From: Desulfosarcina alkanivorans
Lineage (GTDB): Bacteria > Desulfobacterota > Desulfobacteria > Desulfobacterales > Desulfosarcinaceae
NCBI RefSeq assembly: GCF_009688945.1
Contig: NZ_AP021874.1
Coordinates: forward strand, 1,550,001-1,614,000
Direction of reading: 5' to 3'
Length of the DNA stretch: 64,000 bases
The translations under genes and the position numbers were made by a program. The notes under the pieces were generated by a model. It ran no database searches, was not told where the DNA came from, and worked only from the letters and a program-made list of their open reading frames with translations. The stretch's first letter is position 1. Each line of letters begins with the position of its first letter. This document shows positions 9,844 through 20,220 of the stretch, in pieces.

Positions 9844-11718
9844 TTAATTGTCGATAAAACTTTTCAACTTCCGGCTGCGGGTCGGATGGCGAAGTTTTCT
9901 CAAGGCTTTGGCCTCGATCTGCCGGATACGCTCACGGGTGACGGTGAAATCCTGCCCGACTTCCTCGAGGGTATGATCCGCCTTCTCGCCGATACCGAAC
10001 CGCATGCGCAGCACCTTTTCCTCACGGGGCGTCAACGTGGCCAGAACCTTTCGGGTCTGTTCGGCCAGGTTCATGCTCACCGCGGCTTCGGACGGCAGCA
10101 TGAATTTCTTGTCTTCGATGAAATCACCCAGATGGCTGTCTTCTTCCTCACCGATAGGGGTTTCCAGGGAAATGGGCTCGCGGGCGATTTTGAGCACCTT
10201 GCGCACCTTGTCGATGGGAATCTCCATCTTTTCGGCAATCTCTTCCGGGCGGGGTTCGCGGCCGAACTCCTGGACCAGGTAACGGGACGTGCGAATCAGT
10301 TTGTTGATGGTCTCGATCATGTGCACCGGTATGCGTATCGTTCGGGCCTGGTCCGCAATGGCCCGGGTGATGGCCTGACGAATCCACCAGGTGGCGTAAG
10401 TACTGAACTTGTATCCCCGGCGATACTCGAACTTGTCCACCGCCTTCATCAGCCCGATGTTGCCTTCCTGTATGAGGTCCAGAAACTGGAGACCACGGTT
10501 GGTGTACTTCTTGGCAATGCTGACAACCAGCCGGAGGTTGGCCCGGATGAGCTCGCTTTTGGCGAATTTGGCCCGCATGCGGCCTTCATCGACACTGGCC
10601 ATGACCCGTTTGAGGTTCCGGTTGTTGGCTTTGAAATCGTTTTCTTTCTCCACCAGCTGCTCGTTCAGGGATTTCATATGGCTGAAAATCCGCCCCAATG
10701 ACGCTTCATCGAGGGTCGACTGCCTGGCAGCCCATTCCATGAACCGGGTTCTGGCACTCATGTGGTCCCGGAATTCCCGGATCGTTGCGCCGAAAGCCTC
10801 GGCAGTGATGGCCACCAGTTTGTTCTGGGCATCGAACCAGTCGATGAGCCGGCGTATGTGCGCTTCAATTCGGTCAATGACCCCGCCTTCCAGTCGCCAG
10901 CTCTTGAGCAGTTCGAAAATTTTATTGTTGCGCCGCATGATGCATCGCCTTATCCGGCGGGCCTCATCGGGGTCCAGCGCTTCAGAAAAAATGCGTTCGC
11001 GGTATTCACGGTTTTCATCATCTATCGTGCGGATCGCCCGGATGGTTTCCAGAAAGTTTCCGATCTGAACCCGTTCATCCACGTATGCATCGCCTTCGTC
11101 CACATCGCGCAATACATGCTTTGGCCGAAGGGCCCCTTTTTCAATCAGGTCCCCGAATTCAAGGATGTATTTGACGCCCAAAGAGGTCTCCAAGAGCGCT
11201 TTGAGGACATTCTGCTCACCTTCTTCTATTTTCTTGGCAATTTCCACCTCGCCTTCGCGACTGAGCAGCGTGACCATGCCCATTTCCCGAAGGTACATTT
11301 TTACAGGGTCGGTCACGGATCCAAAATCCGATACCGACACCGCTTTGTTCAAGGCATCTTTCTTTTCGAGGGCTTTGTCTTTGCCGGTCAGCCCGTCCTG
11401 TTTTTCGATAATTTCGATGTCCATGTCATCGAACATCATCAGGGTATCGTCAATCATCTCAGAGGACATCATCTCGCTGGGAAGGGCCTTGTTGATCTCG
11501 TCATAGGTCAGGGACCCCTGTTCTTTTCCCTTTTCGATGAGGGCCTTGAGCACCTTTTCATCCTTCTTCCTGGCCGCGTTCGCTTCTGTTTCCGATTTTA
11601 CCTCCCGTGCATCGGCGCCACCAGCGACCTCACCACCGGCCTCGACTTTCTTCCGGGCCGATTTCTTCCCAGTCTGGGTGGATGTGCCGTTGCGCTTTTT
11701 ATCGGATTTTTTGGTCAT
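9844..11718 (-). CDS. rpoD: RNA polymerase primary sigma factor RpoD
   Basis: Sigma-70 of 624 residues. After a Lys/Ala-rich N-terminus (region 1.1) come region 1.2 around [13 protein letters not shown], a non-conserved insert, and region 2 with [19 protein letters not shown], the -10-recognising [10 protein letters not shown] helix and region 3. Region 4 has the -35-recognising helix-turn-helix near the C-terminus ([24 protein letters not shown]). I placed the start at the ATG at 11718, which has AGGAGG 9 bases upstream. The longer open frame continues into the dnaG tail without a ribosome site. It follows dnaG by 130 bases as in the classical macromolecular synthesis operon, but no rpsU is present. 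Confidence 0.97.
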   Translation of the reverse strand: MTKKSDKKRNGTSTQTGKKSARKKVEAGGEVAGGADAREVKSETEANAARKKDEKVLKALIEKGKEQGSLTYDEINKALPSEMMSSEMIDDTLMMFDDMDIEIIEKQDGLTGKDKALEKKDALNKAVSVSDFGSVTDPVKMYLREMGMVTLLSREGEVEIAKKIEEGEQNVLKALLETSLGVKYILEFGDLIEKGALRPKHVLRDVDEGDAYVDERVQIGNFLETIRAIRTIDDENREYRERIFSEALDPDEARRIRRCIMRRNNKIFELLKSWRLEGGVIDRIEAHIRRLIDWFDAQNKLVAITAEAFGATIREFRDHMSARTRFMEWAARQSTLDEASLGRIFSHMKSLNEQLVEKENDFKANNRNLKRVMASVDEGRMRAKFAKSELIRANLRLVVSIAKKYTNRGLQFLDLIQEGNIGLMKAVDKFEYRRGYKFSTYATWWIRQAITRAIADQARTIRIPVHMIETINKLIRTSRYLVQEFGREPRPEEIAEKMEIPIDKVRKVLKIAREPISLETPIGEEEDSHLGDFIEDKKFMLPSEAAVSMNLAEQTRKVLATLTPREEKVLRMRFGIGEKADHTLEEVGQDFTVTRERIRQIEAKALRKLRHPTRSRKLKSFIDN

Positions 11719-11848
11719 TCCTTTTGCCTCCTGGAACCAATCAGGATGCCAGTCGTCCATGAATGGCTGCCTGTATCCTGAAGATCGTTTTGTATTCCCA
11801 TGTCCGGCGGCGTCGTTTCGCGGCCGACATATGTCATGGGCAGGGCGG

Positions 11849-13663
11849 TCAATGGGTCGATCCGCTTTGTTTTTCCACCGTTCGCCTGGCCTCATGCTGT
11901 TTTTCACGCAACAATGCGGCCAGGAGGTTAACATCGCCACTTTTTTCAGCGGCTTCGATACGTTTCAACAATGCCTTGTCCCGGCGGCGGATGCTGTCTG
12001 CAAACTGGTTGATCAGGCTCGTACAGCCATCCCTGTCCCAGTGTTCATCGGTTAATGACAGACGCGCGACCACCGCTTTCTTTCCAGGGTCTTCCCACCG
12101 GGACAACAGGCCGGCAATGTCGCCGCCGGCTCGGGCGAAATGGGCAACGATATCTTTGCCGATTTCCGCCAGCGCCGGATCCGTGAAATGATCCATGAGC
12201 CGTCGCCGCTCTATATCGGCGATCATCTCCGGGAACTGAAGCATCATTGCAACCATTTGTCGTTCCAGCCGATAGGTTTCCCCACGAACCGGTGCCGGTG
12301 GGGGCGCATTGTCCCTATCCTGCCGGCCCTTCATCCAACCTGCCCGGGCAGCGGCTGGGGCCGCATGCCGGATCTTTTGCAGAATAACCGTTTCATCCAC
12401 GCCGATTCGCTCTGCCAGGTGCTTGACCCTCAGGGAACGGGCTACCGGATCACCTATGGCATGGATGGCTGGTTTCAATTCATTGACGATGCGAACCTTG
12501 CCGTCGATGGTCAGCCCATGATTCTCGATGGCCGTTTCCATCATAAACGGAATCATTCCCATGGACGCTTCCGCAGCCTTCAAGAAATCATCAGGACCAA
12601 AGGCCATGAGAAACGAATCGGGGTCATGGCCTTTGGGCAAAACCAGAATCCGCGCCGCCAGCAGTCCTTTTTGAAAAACCGCCACGCTGCGCTGAGCCGC
12701 CTTGATGCCCGCCTGGTCCGAATCGTAGACCAAAATGGCCTTGCCCCCCTCCCCCACGAATCCCTTCAGAAGCTGAACGTGCTCGGCCGTCAGGGACGTG
12801 CCAAGGGTTGCCACCGTGTTTTCGATGCCGAACTGGTGCATGGCCAGCAGGTCAAAATACCCTTCAACAACGTGTACGGTCCGGGTTTCCCGGCAGCGCC
12901 GACGGGCCCGGTTCAATCCGTAAAGGGACCGGCTCTTGTTGTATACCGGTGTCTCCGGGCTGTTCAGGTATTTGGGCAGTGAATCGTCCATCACACGTCC
13001 ACCGAACCCCACCGGCTGATTCTGCTCATTGAAAATGGGAAAGATGATTCGGTTCCGAAACCGGTCGTAGTGCCCCACGCCTTCTTTGCGGGGAGCGAAC
13101 AGTCCGGCCTGGAGGGCCATCTGGGGAGGCTTCTTGTGCGACTGGAAATACCGCACCAGATGATCCCAGCCGTCCGGTGCAAACCCCAGCTTGAATTCGT
13201 CGATCGTCTTCCTTGTCATCCCCCTTTTTAAAAGGTATGCCTTCGCCTGTTTGCCACGCGCTTCCGAAAGCAGGCAGTCGTGATAAAAAGACATGGCTCT
13301 GTCGTTAAGCGTTAGTATCGTTTCCCGTTCCGTCAACTTTTTTTTCTCGAGAGGAGACAGATTCCGCGTGGGAAGATCGATCGCGTAGCGTAGAGCAAGA
13401 GCCCTGGCGGCTTCGGGAAAGGTAAGGCCACCTTGTTTCATGAGGAAACTGAACACATTGCCGCCGGCGCCGCATCCAAAGCAGTAAAAAATCTGTTTGT
13501 CCGGACTGACGGTGAAGGAGGGGGTCTTTTCGGCATGAAAAGGGCACAGCCCCACATAGTTACGTCCTGCACGACGCAGAGATACGATCTCCGATACAAT
13601 CTCAACAATATCGGAAGCATTCTTGATCGCTGTAATTTTTTCGTCAGGAATGTACGCCGCCAA
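11849..13663 (-). CDS. dnaG: DNA primase DnaG
   Basis: A primase of 604 residues that makes RNA primers at the replication fork. The CHC2 zinc finger is at residues 40-64 (C40, H43, C61, C64) within [16 protein letters not shown]. The TOPRIM region carries [13 protein letters not shown] and LVYDSDQAG, with the acidic metal ligands. The helicase-interacting C-terminal domain is divergent. The start is taken as TTG at 13663 (reading [10 protein letters not shown]), because GGAGG lies 9 bases upstream and homologues begin this way. A TTG seven codons earlier is the alternative. Confidence 0.95.
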   Translation of the reverse strand: MAAYIPDEKITAIKNASDIVEIVSEIVSLRRAGRNYVGLCPFHAEKTPSFTVSPDKQIFYCFGCGAGGNVFSFLMKQGGLTFPEAARALALRYAIDLPTRNLSPLEKKKLTERETILTLNDRAMSFYHDCLLSEARGKQAKAYLLKRGMTRKTIDEFKLGFAPDGWDHLVRYFQSHKKPPQMALQAGLFAPRKEGVGHYDRFRNRIIFPIFNEQNQPVGFGGRVMDDSLPKYLNSPETPVYNKSRSLYGLNRARRRCRETRTVHVVEGYFDLLAMHQFGIENTVATLGTSLTAEHVQLLKGFVGEGGKAILVYDSDQAGIKAAQRSVAVFQKGLLAARILVLPKGHDPDSFLMAFGPDDFLKAAEASMGMIPFMMETAIENHGLTIDGKVRIVNELKPAIHAIGDPVARSLRVKHLAERIGVDETVILQKIRHAAPAAARAGWMKGRQDRDNAPPPAPVRGETYRLERQMVAMMLQFPEMIADIERRRLMDHFTDPALAEIGKDIVAHFARAGGDIAGLLSRWEDPGKKAVVARLSLTDEHWDRDGCTSLINQFADSIRRRDKALLKRIEAAEKSGDVNLLAALLREKQHEARRTVEKQSGSTH

Positions 13664-13836
13664 GAAAAGCCGCCTCCATTTCAAATGGATTCGGGTTCGA
13701 TCAAGCTCCGGTGGACCTGGGCCATCCTCTACACGAAGACGGTCACGGGCCGGACTGGCGGTGAAAAAAGCGCCTGAACGCCTGGACTGCGCCTGTAGCT
13801 ACCTTGTACATAGGGCCAACCTTTTTTAAATTAATC

Positions 13837-13865
13837 AATCTAATTCCCCGGAGCCATTTTGTCAA
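13837..13865 (-). promoter_or_regulatory. Sigma-70-like promoter for dnaG-rpoD
   Basis: In the 335-base gap between hisB and dnaG, the minus strand shows TTGACA (13860-13865), a 17-base spacer, and TAGATT (13837-13842), a 4/6 match to the -10 consensus. The expected start of transcription near 13830 would leave a ~165-base leader before dnaG. No other feature is visible in this gap. Confidence 0.6.
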
Positions 13866-13998
13866 TATATAGTAGCCACTTTATGGAAAAACACCGGATA
13901 TCCGGATTTGCATTGCGCATTTCCGGTAAAACCGGGTTATCCGATCCAGGCGCAGGGCCCCGCGCAGCGGATTAAAGCCCCATCCCCCGAACGGCAGA

Positions 13999-14586
13999 CT
14001 AAAGGATTCCCTTCGAGGATCGCACGCCGTTACGGTCTGCGTCGACGAGCACCGCCTGCTTGAGTGCACGGCCCACGGATTTGTATACCGCTTCAAGCAC
14101 ATGGTGCTCGTTTGCCCCGTATTTAACGTTGATGTGCAGGTTCATGCCGCCCTTGACGGCAAAGGCCCTGAAAAACTCTTTGGCCAGCCCCGGGTCGAAC
14201 CGTCCTGGAGATTCCAGTGCAGTGGGCACATGGTACACCAGAAATGGCCGGTTGGACAGGTCAATGGCCACTTCCGCCAGCGCATCGTCCATGGGGGTCA
14301 CTGCAAATCCGTATCGGCGGATGCCGAACCGATTGTCCAGGGCAGTGGATACGGCCTCTCCCAGAACCAGCGCCACATCTTCAACGGTGTGGTGGTAATC
14401 CACGTCCAGGTCGCCGTTGGCCAGAACTTCCAGGTCAAATCCGCCATGGACGCAAAACAGGGTCAGCATGTGATCGAAAAACGCGATGCCGGTGTTGATA
14501 TCGGCCGCACCCTGCCCGTCCAGATCCAGTTCAACCCGAATCTGGGTCTCCGATGTTTTTCGTTCGATCCGGCACGTCCGGGTCAT
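13999..14586 (-). CDS. hisB: Imidazoleglycerol-phosphate dehydratase
   Basis: Dehydrates imidazoleglycerol phosphate to imidazoleacetol phosphate in histidine synthesis. The 195-residue length fits the monofunctional enzyme. The manganese-binding motifs are all visible: FFDHMLTLF, DYHHTVEDVA and the C-terminal NEHHVLEA. The ATG at 14586 is preceded by AAGGAG at good spacing, and the open frame upstream of it has no family similarity. No other his genes are nearby. It is transcribed toward dnaG with a separate promoter between them. Confidence 0.95.
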   Translation of the reverse strand: MTRTCRIERKTSETQIRVELDLDGQGAADINTGIAFFDHMLTLFCVHGGFDLEVLANGDLDVDYHHTVEDVALVLGEAVSTALDNRFGIRRYGFAVTPMDDALAEVAIDLSNRPFLVYHVPTALESPGRFDPGLAKEFFRAFAVKGGMNLHINVKYGANEHHVLEAVYKSVGRALKQAVLVDADRNGVRSSKGIL

Positions 14587-14691
14587 GGCGGTTCTCCTTG
14601 GTAAAGATAGGCATTCGTTGGTTTTTGGCTGACCGTGAGGCACATGCCGGCGACAGCGCACAATTTCTTGACCGTCGCTGCACACGCCGGC

Positions 14692-14982
14692 TCAGCGGTC
14701 ATCGCTGGTATCACCCGTGTTGTCAATGAGGATCATCTGCGCTTCCGGGATTTTCTCCTCCTCGGGAATCATTTCTCTGAATCGCTCAAAATCCAGGCGC
14801 CGCTCGATCCTGACCTTGAACCGGGCGTTGTTTTTGATGCTTCGCCGGTCGAAGCCGCTTCTGCGTTGCCGACCGGAACGGACATCCGGCACCGTCGGCC
14901 GTTCGGGGGACAACCGCCGGTCGAATTGTCGCCGGCGACCGCCATAGTCGATAATTCGGGGTTCTTTTATGGATTCGGGCAT
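14692..14982 (-). CDS. Small protein with repeated GRR...DRR motifs
   Basis: A 96-residue frame, very basic in the middle, with three similar stretches: GGRRRQFDRR, GRQRRSGFDRR and RIERRLDFERF. The C-terminus is acidic. I do not recognise a family with a known role, though R-R-x-x-D-R-R motifs recur in delta-proteobacterial proteins that often sit near PilZ or regulatory domains (from memory, not checked). The ATG at 14982 has no clear ribosome site, and the frame continues upstream to 15186, so the start is uncertain. It is 105 bases upstream of hisB on the same strand. Confidence 0.45.
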   Translation of the reverse strand: MPESIKEPRIIDYGGRRRQFDRRLSPERPTVPDVRSGRQRRSGFDRRSIKNNARFKVRIERRLDFERFREMIPEEEKIPEAQMILIDNTGDTSDDR

Positions 14983-15601
14983 GGCTGCAACAGGCGGTCC
15001 TGTTGTCGGCGAGGGACCGACAGGACCCGATAGGGTTGAAATATTCCCTGGTCTATCCACGCATGCAACCCAAGAACGCCCCCGAGAGGCAGAAACGTCT
15101 TGCCGGGATTCCTGCGGGACGTCTGGTTTTACATCAGAGGTGCCCGTGTCTTGCCCCCCCACATCGCGGGACACCCAATCGACCACTTTCGGAAGCCATA
15201 TTACCCTGAAATTTAAATGAAAGCAAGCCTTCGACCCATGGTGGCCAGATTGGCGCCATCACTGGAAACGCCCCAGGAAATAAGAGGCCCTGGTCTGTCG
15301 TCCACGGCAGGGGTCTCCCGGTCGGAAGAAATCTGCGGATGGGCGTCTTCGCGTCAGGAGGCCTTAAAACGGGGAAGCAGGCCCGCATCACTTCCTCACG
15401 TTCAGCCCTTTCAGGTCCGCCCTGAGCCATGATCCGACATTTCCGGATGGACACAAGGGGAAAGGCATGCTTATATTCCGGGTTCAATTTTGATGTTCAT
15501 CCATCGATCAGACGACATCGCGCGTCAGCCTGTCAGCTGGATGAAAACGCCATTCATGCGCCTCGTGCCAAGCACGATCAGCGCTCAGCCAAGGAGAGGT
15601 A
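14983..15601. other. Gene-poor divergent intergenic region
   Basis: This stretch of about 600 bases separates the minus-strand hisB side from the plus-strand YcaO gene and should hold both promoters. Short frames exist on both strands but show no ribosome sites or recognisable protein signatures. AAGGAGAGG at the right end is the ribosome site of the YcaO gene. I see nothing else. Confidence 0.4.
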
Positions 15602-17341
15602 ATGAAGCGTACAGGCCCCATAAAAATGACGGACGCCTTCAAGCAGGCGACCGACGATCAGGATAAAGTTCTGCGGCCCGAAGAGACCGTGGCCAGGGTC
15701 AAACAGCGGATGACGACCATGGATTTGAAAATTCTGGACCGGACCACGCGAATTGACAACGGCCGGCTGGATATCCCTGTCTTCTTCAGCACCTGCGGCC
15801 ATGATGCCCGGGCCGTCATCGGCACCAAGAAGCAAATGGGAAAGGGCGCGACCCCGGCCCAGGCTGAAGCCAGCGCGGTGATGGAGCTGGCCGAACGGTT
15901 TAGTTTTTTCAGCTTCTACCAAAACCACGAGCACACCCGGCTGGGAACCGCCGCGCAGTTTGCCGACAACGCCATCTCCTTTGACCAGATCGCCCGTTCG
16001 GTGCACGACGAATCCGGGGATCTGGAGGTCTCCAGACAGATTTTTGACTCCCTCCCGTTGAGATGGACCGGTGCCTGGAGCCTTACCCGGGAGAAAGAGG
16101 TGATGGTGCCGCTGGACTGGTTTTATGCCATCAACGCCTTCAACGGCCCTTCGGCCGGCAACTGCGTGGAAGAGGCCTTGAGCCAGGGCATCTGTGAAAT
16201 CGTCGAACGCCACGTCTCTTCGGTAATCAGCCGCGGGCAGATTTCCACACCGCTGATCGACCCGGCGTCGTCAACGGACCGGCTGGTCCGGCAGATGCTG
16301 GCCAAGTATGATCAAGCGGGCATCCGGTTAACCATCACCGATTTTACCCTGGATATGGGAATCCCTTCCGTGGGGGTTCTGGCCTACGATCCGGACTCGT
16401 TCCCAGCCAAAAGCGAAATTGTCTGGACGGCCGGCACCACCCCCGGTCCTGAAAAAGCCCTGAGCCGGGCCCTGACCGAAGTCGCCCAGCTGGCCGGCGA
16501 TTTCAATTCCGGCTCCAACTACGTGGCCTCGGGCCTGCCCAAGTTCACCCGGCTGGAAGATGCAGACTATGTGATCAACGCCCCCGGCCCCATCCGTCTG
16601 GCCGACCTGCCCGATATTTCAAACCCGAATATACGCAATGAGGTGGAAGCCTGCGTCCAGGCCCTTTCCCGAAGGGATTTGGAAGTACTGGTGGTCGACA
16701 CCACGCACCCCCAGCTGGCCGTGCCGGCCTTCTACACCATCGTACCGGGCACCCATTTCCGGGAGCGCGCCGCCGGCACCAGTGTGGCCATGTTTGCCGC
16801 CAAACTGACCATGGAACGTTTCGGAACGGATGAGGCCATCGGCAGGTTGTTGGAGATGGAGCGATTGCTGCCCGGCAAATATTTCATCCAGTTCTACCTG
16901 GGCAACTGCCACTTGGAGCGTAACGATCCGGAAACGGCGCTGTCCCATTTTTCCAGGGCATTGGACCTTTCACCGGCAGATCAGGATATTCCCAGCATAT
17001 ACTCTTACATGGGCGTCTGCCACAAGGAAAGGGGCGACTATGCCGAAGCCCTTGCCGTGCTGGCCAAAGGAGAGGCCCTGGATCAGGAAAGAACCGACAT
17101 CTATAACCTCATGGGATTTTGCCACTTCATGCGCAAGGAGCACGAAGCCGCCATCCACAATTTCGAAAAAGTCATCGATCTGGATCCCGGTTCGGCCATC
17201 GATTATGCCAACATCGCCTCCAACTACCGGGACATGGGGAAAAAAGACGAGGCGGTCCGGTATTACCGGCTGGCCCTGGAACTGGATCCGTCCATCGATT
17301 TTGCACGGGACAATCTGAACCGGCTAACCGGTGAAAACTGA
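15602..17341 (+). CDS. YcaO-domain protein with C-terminal TPR repeats
   Basis: A protein of 579 residues. Residues ~60-400 form a YcaO domain. Typical ATP-binding features are visible: the helix EASAVMELAERFSFF near residue 90, then the motif around NCVEEALSQGICEIVERH near residue 185, and a later acidic helix EKALSRALTEVAQLAGDF. Residues ~410-579 hold about four TPR units with canonical spacing (YLGNCHLERNDPETALSHF, YSYMGVCHKERGDYAEAL, YNLMGFCHFMRKEHEAAI, YANIASNYRDMGKKDEAV). YcaO enzymes phosphorylate backbone amides to form azolines or thioamides. No TfuA, precursor peptide or dehydrogenase is nearby, so the substrate is unknown. AAGGAG precedes the ATG. Confidence 0.88.
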   Translation: MKRTGPIKMTDAFKQATDDQDKVLRPEETVARVKQRMTTMDLKILDRTTRIDNGRLDIPVFFSTCGHDARAVIGTKKQMGKGATPAQAEASAVMELAERFSFFSFYQNHEHTRLGTAAQFADNAISFDQIARSVHDESGDLEVSRQIFDSLPLRWTGAWSLTREKEVMVPLDWFYAINAFNGPSAGNCVEEALSQGICEIVERHVSSVISRGQISTPLIDPASSTDRLVRQMLAKYDQAGIRLTITDFTLDMGIPSVGVLAYDPDSFPAKSEIVWTAGTTPGPEKALSRALTEVAQLAGDFNSGSNYVASGLPKFTRLEDADYVINAPGPIRLADLPDISNPNIRNEVEACVQALSRRDLEVLVVDTTHPQLAVPAFYTIVPGTHFRERAAGTSVAMFAAKLTMERFGTDEAIGRLLEMERLLPGKYFIQFYLGNCHLERNDPETALSHFSRALDLSPADQDIPSIYSYMGVCHKERGDYAEALAVLAKGEALDQERTDIYNLMGFCHFMRKEHEAAIHNFEKVIDLDPGSAIDYANIASNYRDMGKKDEAVRYYRLALELDPSIDFARDNLNRLTGEN

Positions 17342-17396
17342 CGACGGAGGACCGACGTCCGAAATCTGACCGCCTTCGGCTGATCGCCGGTTTCCG
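17341..17396 (+). repeat. Degenerate 7-bp-period repeat after the YcaO stop codon
   Basis: Starting in the stop codon of the YcaO gene, eight consecutive heptamers can be read: ACGACGG, AGGACCG, ACGTCCG, AAATCTG, ACCGCCT, TCGGCTG, ATCGCCG, GTTTCCG. All have C at position 5, seven have G at position 7, and six have A at position 1. The same ANNNCNG pattern occurs after ilvD, leuA and copA. Confidence 0.5.
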
Positions 17397-17512
17397 GACG
17401 ATTATGTTCACTCGGCAACGTGATCTTTTCTCATAGGCGCCTTGCCATATTTAATTTGCCACCTTAACTTAAACCGCAAGTAAAACCCGCATGAACATGA
17501 AAGGAGGCAGCT

Positions 17513-17719
17513 ATGACCAAAGCAACACTGACCGTCCCCAATATTTCCTGTGGCCACTGCGTGTCGGCCATCGAAAACGAACTGACCGAAATGGAAGGCG
17601 TCAACTCGGTCAAGGCGGACGCGGAGGATAAAACCGTCACCGTCCAATGGGACGCCCCGACAACCCTTGAGCGTATCCGCGCCGCCCTGACCGAAATCAA
17701 TTACCCGGCCCGGACATGA
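17513..17719 (+). CDS. CopZ-like copper chaperone
   Basis: A protein of 68 residues made of a single heavy-metal-associated (HMA) domain with beta-alpha-beta-beta-alpha-beta spacing. The metal motif is SCGHC (Cys13, Cys16), in place of the common MxCxxC. AAGGAGG lies 6 bases before the ATG. The stop overlaps the start of the Cu-ATPase gene by 4 bases (ATGA), so the two products are coupled. By family knowledge, it binds Cu(I) in the cytoplasm and hands it to the ATPase. Confidence 0.92.
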   Translation: MTKATLTVPNISCGHCVSAIENELTEMEGVNSVKADAEDKTVTVQWDAPTTLERIRAALTEINYPART

Positions 17720-20169
17720 GCCGCCAGACCGTCATTCTTCCCATTACGGGGATGACCTGCGCCAACTGCGCCATGAACATCTCCCGCGGCCTCAAAAAAC
17801 TCCCCGGCGTCAGCGAGGCCAATGTCAACGTTGCCACCGAGCAGGCATCGGTGGTCGTCGATCCCGATTCTGCCTCCACGGGTGATTTGATCCGGCAGGT
17901 CGAAAAAATGGGTTTCGCGGTCACCTCGGCCCGCATCGATTTTCCAGTCACCGGAATGACCTGCGCCAATTGCGCCATGAACCTGGAGCGCGCTTTAGGG
18001 AGAAAAGTGCCCGGAGTGGTTGCCGCCGCCGTCAACTTTGCCGCGGAACGGGCAACGGTCGACTATCTGCCTTCCATGGCAACCCCTGACGATTTGGCAG
18101 CCGCAGTCGCAAAGGCTGGATTCGGGGCCCTGATCGATGCCGATGGGGCCCCCGAAGACGCGGAAGCCCGGGCCAGACAGCGGGAAATTCGTGAACAGAC
18201 ACGCAAATTCCGGATCGGCATCGCTTTTGCCCTGCCCTTGTTTGTAATCAGCATGGCCAGGGATTTTGGCCTCACCGGACCGTGGAGCCACCAGCCGTGG
18301 ATGAACTGGCTTTTCCTGTGCTTGGCCACACCGGTCCAGTTTTATACCGGCTGGGACTTCTATGTGAGCGGCCTAAAAAGCCTGCGCAACAAAAGCGCGA
18401 ACATGGATGTGCTGGTCGCCATGGGGTCTTCCACCGCCTTTGCCTATTCCCTGGCCGTGCTGCTGCTTCCCGGGTTGGGCGGGCATGTCTACTTCGAGAC
18501 CTCGGCGGTCATTATCACCCTGATTAAAATGGGCAAACTGCTCGAAGCTCGCACCAAGGGAAAAACCGGCAGCGCAATCCGTAAGCTCATGGGGCTGCGC
18601 CCCAAAACCGCCACGGTAATCAGGGATGAAAAGGAATACGAAATCCCCATTGACAAGGTGTGCGTCGGTGATGCCCTGCTGGTCCGACCCGGCGAACGCA
18701 TCCCCGTAGACGGCCAGGTGACCGATGGCGCCTCGTCCGTGGACGAATCCATGCTCACCGGTGAACCGATCCCGGTTGACAAAAAAGCCGGTGACACGGT
18801 GGCTGCCGGAACCATCAACGGCCAGGGGATCATCGGCTTCAGGGCCACCCGGGTGGGTCGGGAAACCGCCCTGGCCCAGATTATCCGCCTGGTGCAGGAG
18901 GCCCAGGGCAGCAAGGCCCCCATCCAGGCTCTGGCCGATCGGGTCGCCGCCGTGTTCGTCCCGGCCATCATCCTGATTGCCGTTCTGGTTTTCATCGTCT
19001 GGTGGGTCGCCGCCGGCGACTTTGTGACCGCCATGATCCGGATGGTTGCCGTCCTGGTCATCGCCTGCCCCTGCGCCCTCGGTCTGGCCACCCCGACCGC
19101 TATCATGGCCGGCACCGGCAAGGGTGCCGAACGGGGCATGCTCTTCAAAAACAGCCGTGCGCTGGAGGAAGCCACCCGGTTGACCACTGTCGTTCTGGAC
19201 AAAACCGGCACCGTCACCGAAGGCAAACCGGTGGTCACCGACCTGGTCCCCGATACGGACGGCGGCGTAACAAGCGAGGAGCTCATGGTGCTGGCAGCGT
19301 CTGTGGAAAAAGGATCGGAGCACCCCCTGGGTCGGGCCATCGTCCAAAAAGCAAAGGAATCCGGTCTGACGCTGGTGGCGCCGAAGGCATTCCAGGCCCA
19401 TGGCGGTCACGGGGTGACGGGTCAGGTCAAGGGGCGCGCCATCAGGGTCGGCAAGCCCCACTGGTTTGACGGGCCTTCCGGAATGATCTCCAGAGAACTG
19501 GCCGGAAGAATCGTGGATTTTCAGTCCCAGGGGAAAACCGTCATGGTGGCCGGTGAAGCGGATCGTCTGCTGGGGTTGATCTGCGTGTCCGATCAAATCA
19601 AGGCCGACTCCCCGTCGGCCATAGCCGGGCTGAAACGGATGGGCCTGGAAACCGTGATGCTCACCGGAGACAACCGCCAGGCGGCCGAAACCATTGGCCG
19701 CCAGGCCGGTGTGGATCACGTGGAGGCCGAGGTGCGGCCGGAAGACAAAGCGTTGCGGGTCAAAGGACTTCAGGCGACGGGAAAAACCGTGGCCATGGTG
19801 GGAGACGGTATCAACGATGCACCCGCACTGGCCCAGGCCGACGTGGGGTTCGCCATCGGCACGGGCACCGACGTGGCCATCGAAACGGCGGAGGTGATCC
19901 TGTCGGCGGGGTCGCTCACCGGGGTTCCTCGGGCCATTGCGCTCAGCCGGGCCACCATGGCGACCATCCGCCAGAACCTCTTCTGGGCCTTCTTCTACAA
20001 CGCCGTCCTGATCCCTGTGGCCGCCGGCGCCCTCTACCCCGTAGAGAGCCTGCCCATGATGCTGCGGCAACTGCACCCCATCCTGGCCGCCCTGGCCATG
20101 GCCTTTTCAAGCATATCGGTGGTGTCCAACAGTCTCAGGCTTTATCGGACAAAAATAGCTGATAGCTGA
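17716..20169 (+). CDS. copA: Copper-exporting P1B-type ATPase
   Basis: An ATPase of 817 residues. Two N-terminal HMA domains carry GMTCANC (Cys15/Cys18 and Cys83/Cys86). Transmembrane helices follow, with the CPC metal-site motif at residues 451-453. The phosphorylated Asp is Asp495 in DKTGTVTEG, the nucleotide domain shows SEHPLG and GHG, and the hinge reads [13 protein letters not shown] plus two CxxC domains point to a P1B-1 Cu(I)/Ag(I) exporter. It is coupled to the CopZ-like chaperone gene. No CsoR/CueR regulator gene is in the window. The last codons lie inside a perfect (ATAGCTG)3 repeat. Confidence 0.94.
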   Translation: MSRQTVILPITGMTCANCAMNISRGLKKLPGVSEANVNVATEQASVVVDPDSASTGDLIRQVEKMGFAVTSARIDFPVTGMTCANCAMNLERALGRKVPGVVAAAVNFAAERATVDYLPSMATPDDLAAAVAKAGFGALIDADGAPEDAEARARQREIREQTRKFRIGIAFALPLFVISMARDFGLTGPWSHQPWMNWLFLCLATPVQFYTGWDFYVSGLKSLRNKSANMDVLVAMGSSTAFAYSLAVLLLPGLGGHVYFETSAVIITLIKMGKLLEARTKGKTGSAIRKLMGLRPKTATVIRDEKEYEIPIDKVCVGDALLVRPGERIPVDGQVTDGASSVDESMLTGEPIPVDKKAGDTVAAGTINGQGIIGFRATRVGRETALAQIIRLVQEAQGSKAPIQALADRVAAVFVPAIILIAVLVFIVWWVAAGDFVTAMIRMVAVLVIACPCALGLATPTAIMAGTGKGAERGMLFKNSRALEEATRLTTVVLDKTGTVTEGKPVVTDLVPDTDGGVTSEELMVLAASVEKGSEHPLGRAIVQKAKESGLTLVAPKAFQAHGGHGVTGQVKGRAIRVGKPHWFDGPSGMISRELAGRIVDFQSQGKTVMVAGEADRLLGLICVSDQIKADSPSAIAGLKRMGLETVMLTGDNRQAAETIGRQAGVDHVEAEVRPEDKALRVKGLQATGKTVAMVGDGINDAPALAQADVGFAIGTGTDVAIETAEVILSAGSLTGVPRAIALSRATMATIRQNLFWAFFYNAVLIPVAAGALYPVESLPMMLRQLHPILAALAMAFSSISVVSNSLRLYRTKIADS

Positions 20170-20175
20170 TAGCTG
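20155..20175 (+). repeat. Three perfect ATAGCTG heptamers across the copA stop codon
   Basis: Three tandem copies of ATAGCTG run through the last two sense codons and the TGA of copA. The unit has A at position 1, C at position 5 and G at position 7, the same pattern as the degenerate heptamers after the YcaO, ilvD and leuA genes. Confidence 0.7.
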
Positions 20176-20220
20176 CCGACCAGGGCGTTCATGGCGGGGC
20201 AAGGCAGAACTTCTTTTTTT

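Noticed and set aside
9844-11940. N-terminally extended RpoD frame up to 11940.
   Set aside because: The extension overlaps the dnaG end and has no ribosome site, whereas AGGAGG precedes the ATG at 11718.
15134-15487. 117-codon minus-strand frame upstream of the YcaO gene.
   Set aside because: There is no ribosome site and no recognisable protein pattern. It crosses what should be a promoter region.
18373-20076. 567-codon open frame antisense to copA.
   Set aside because: It is His/Gly-rich shadow translation of a clear P-type ATPase gene.
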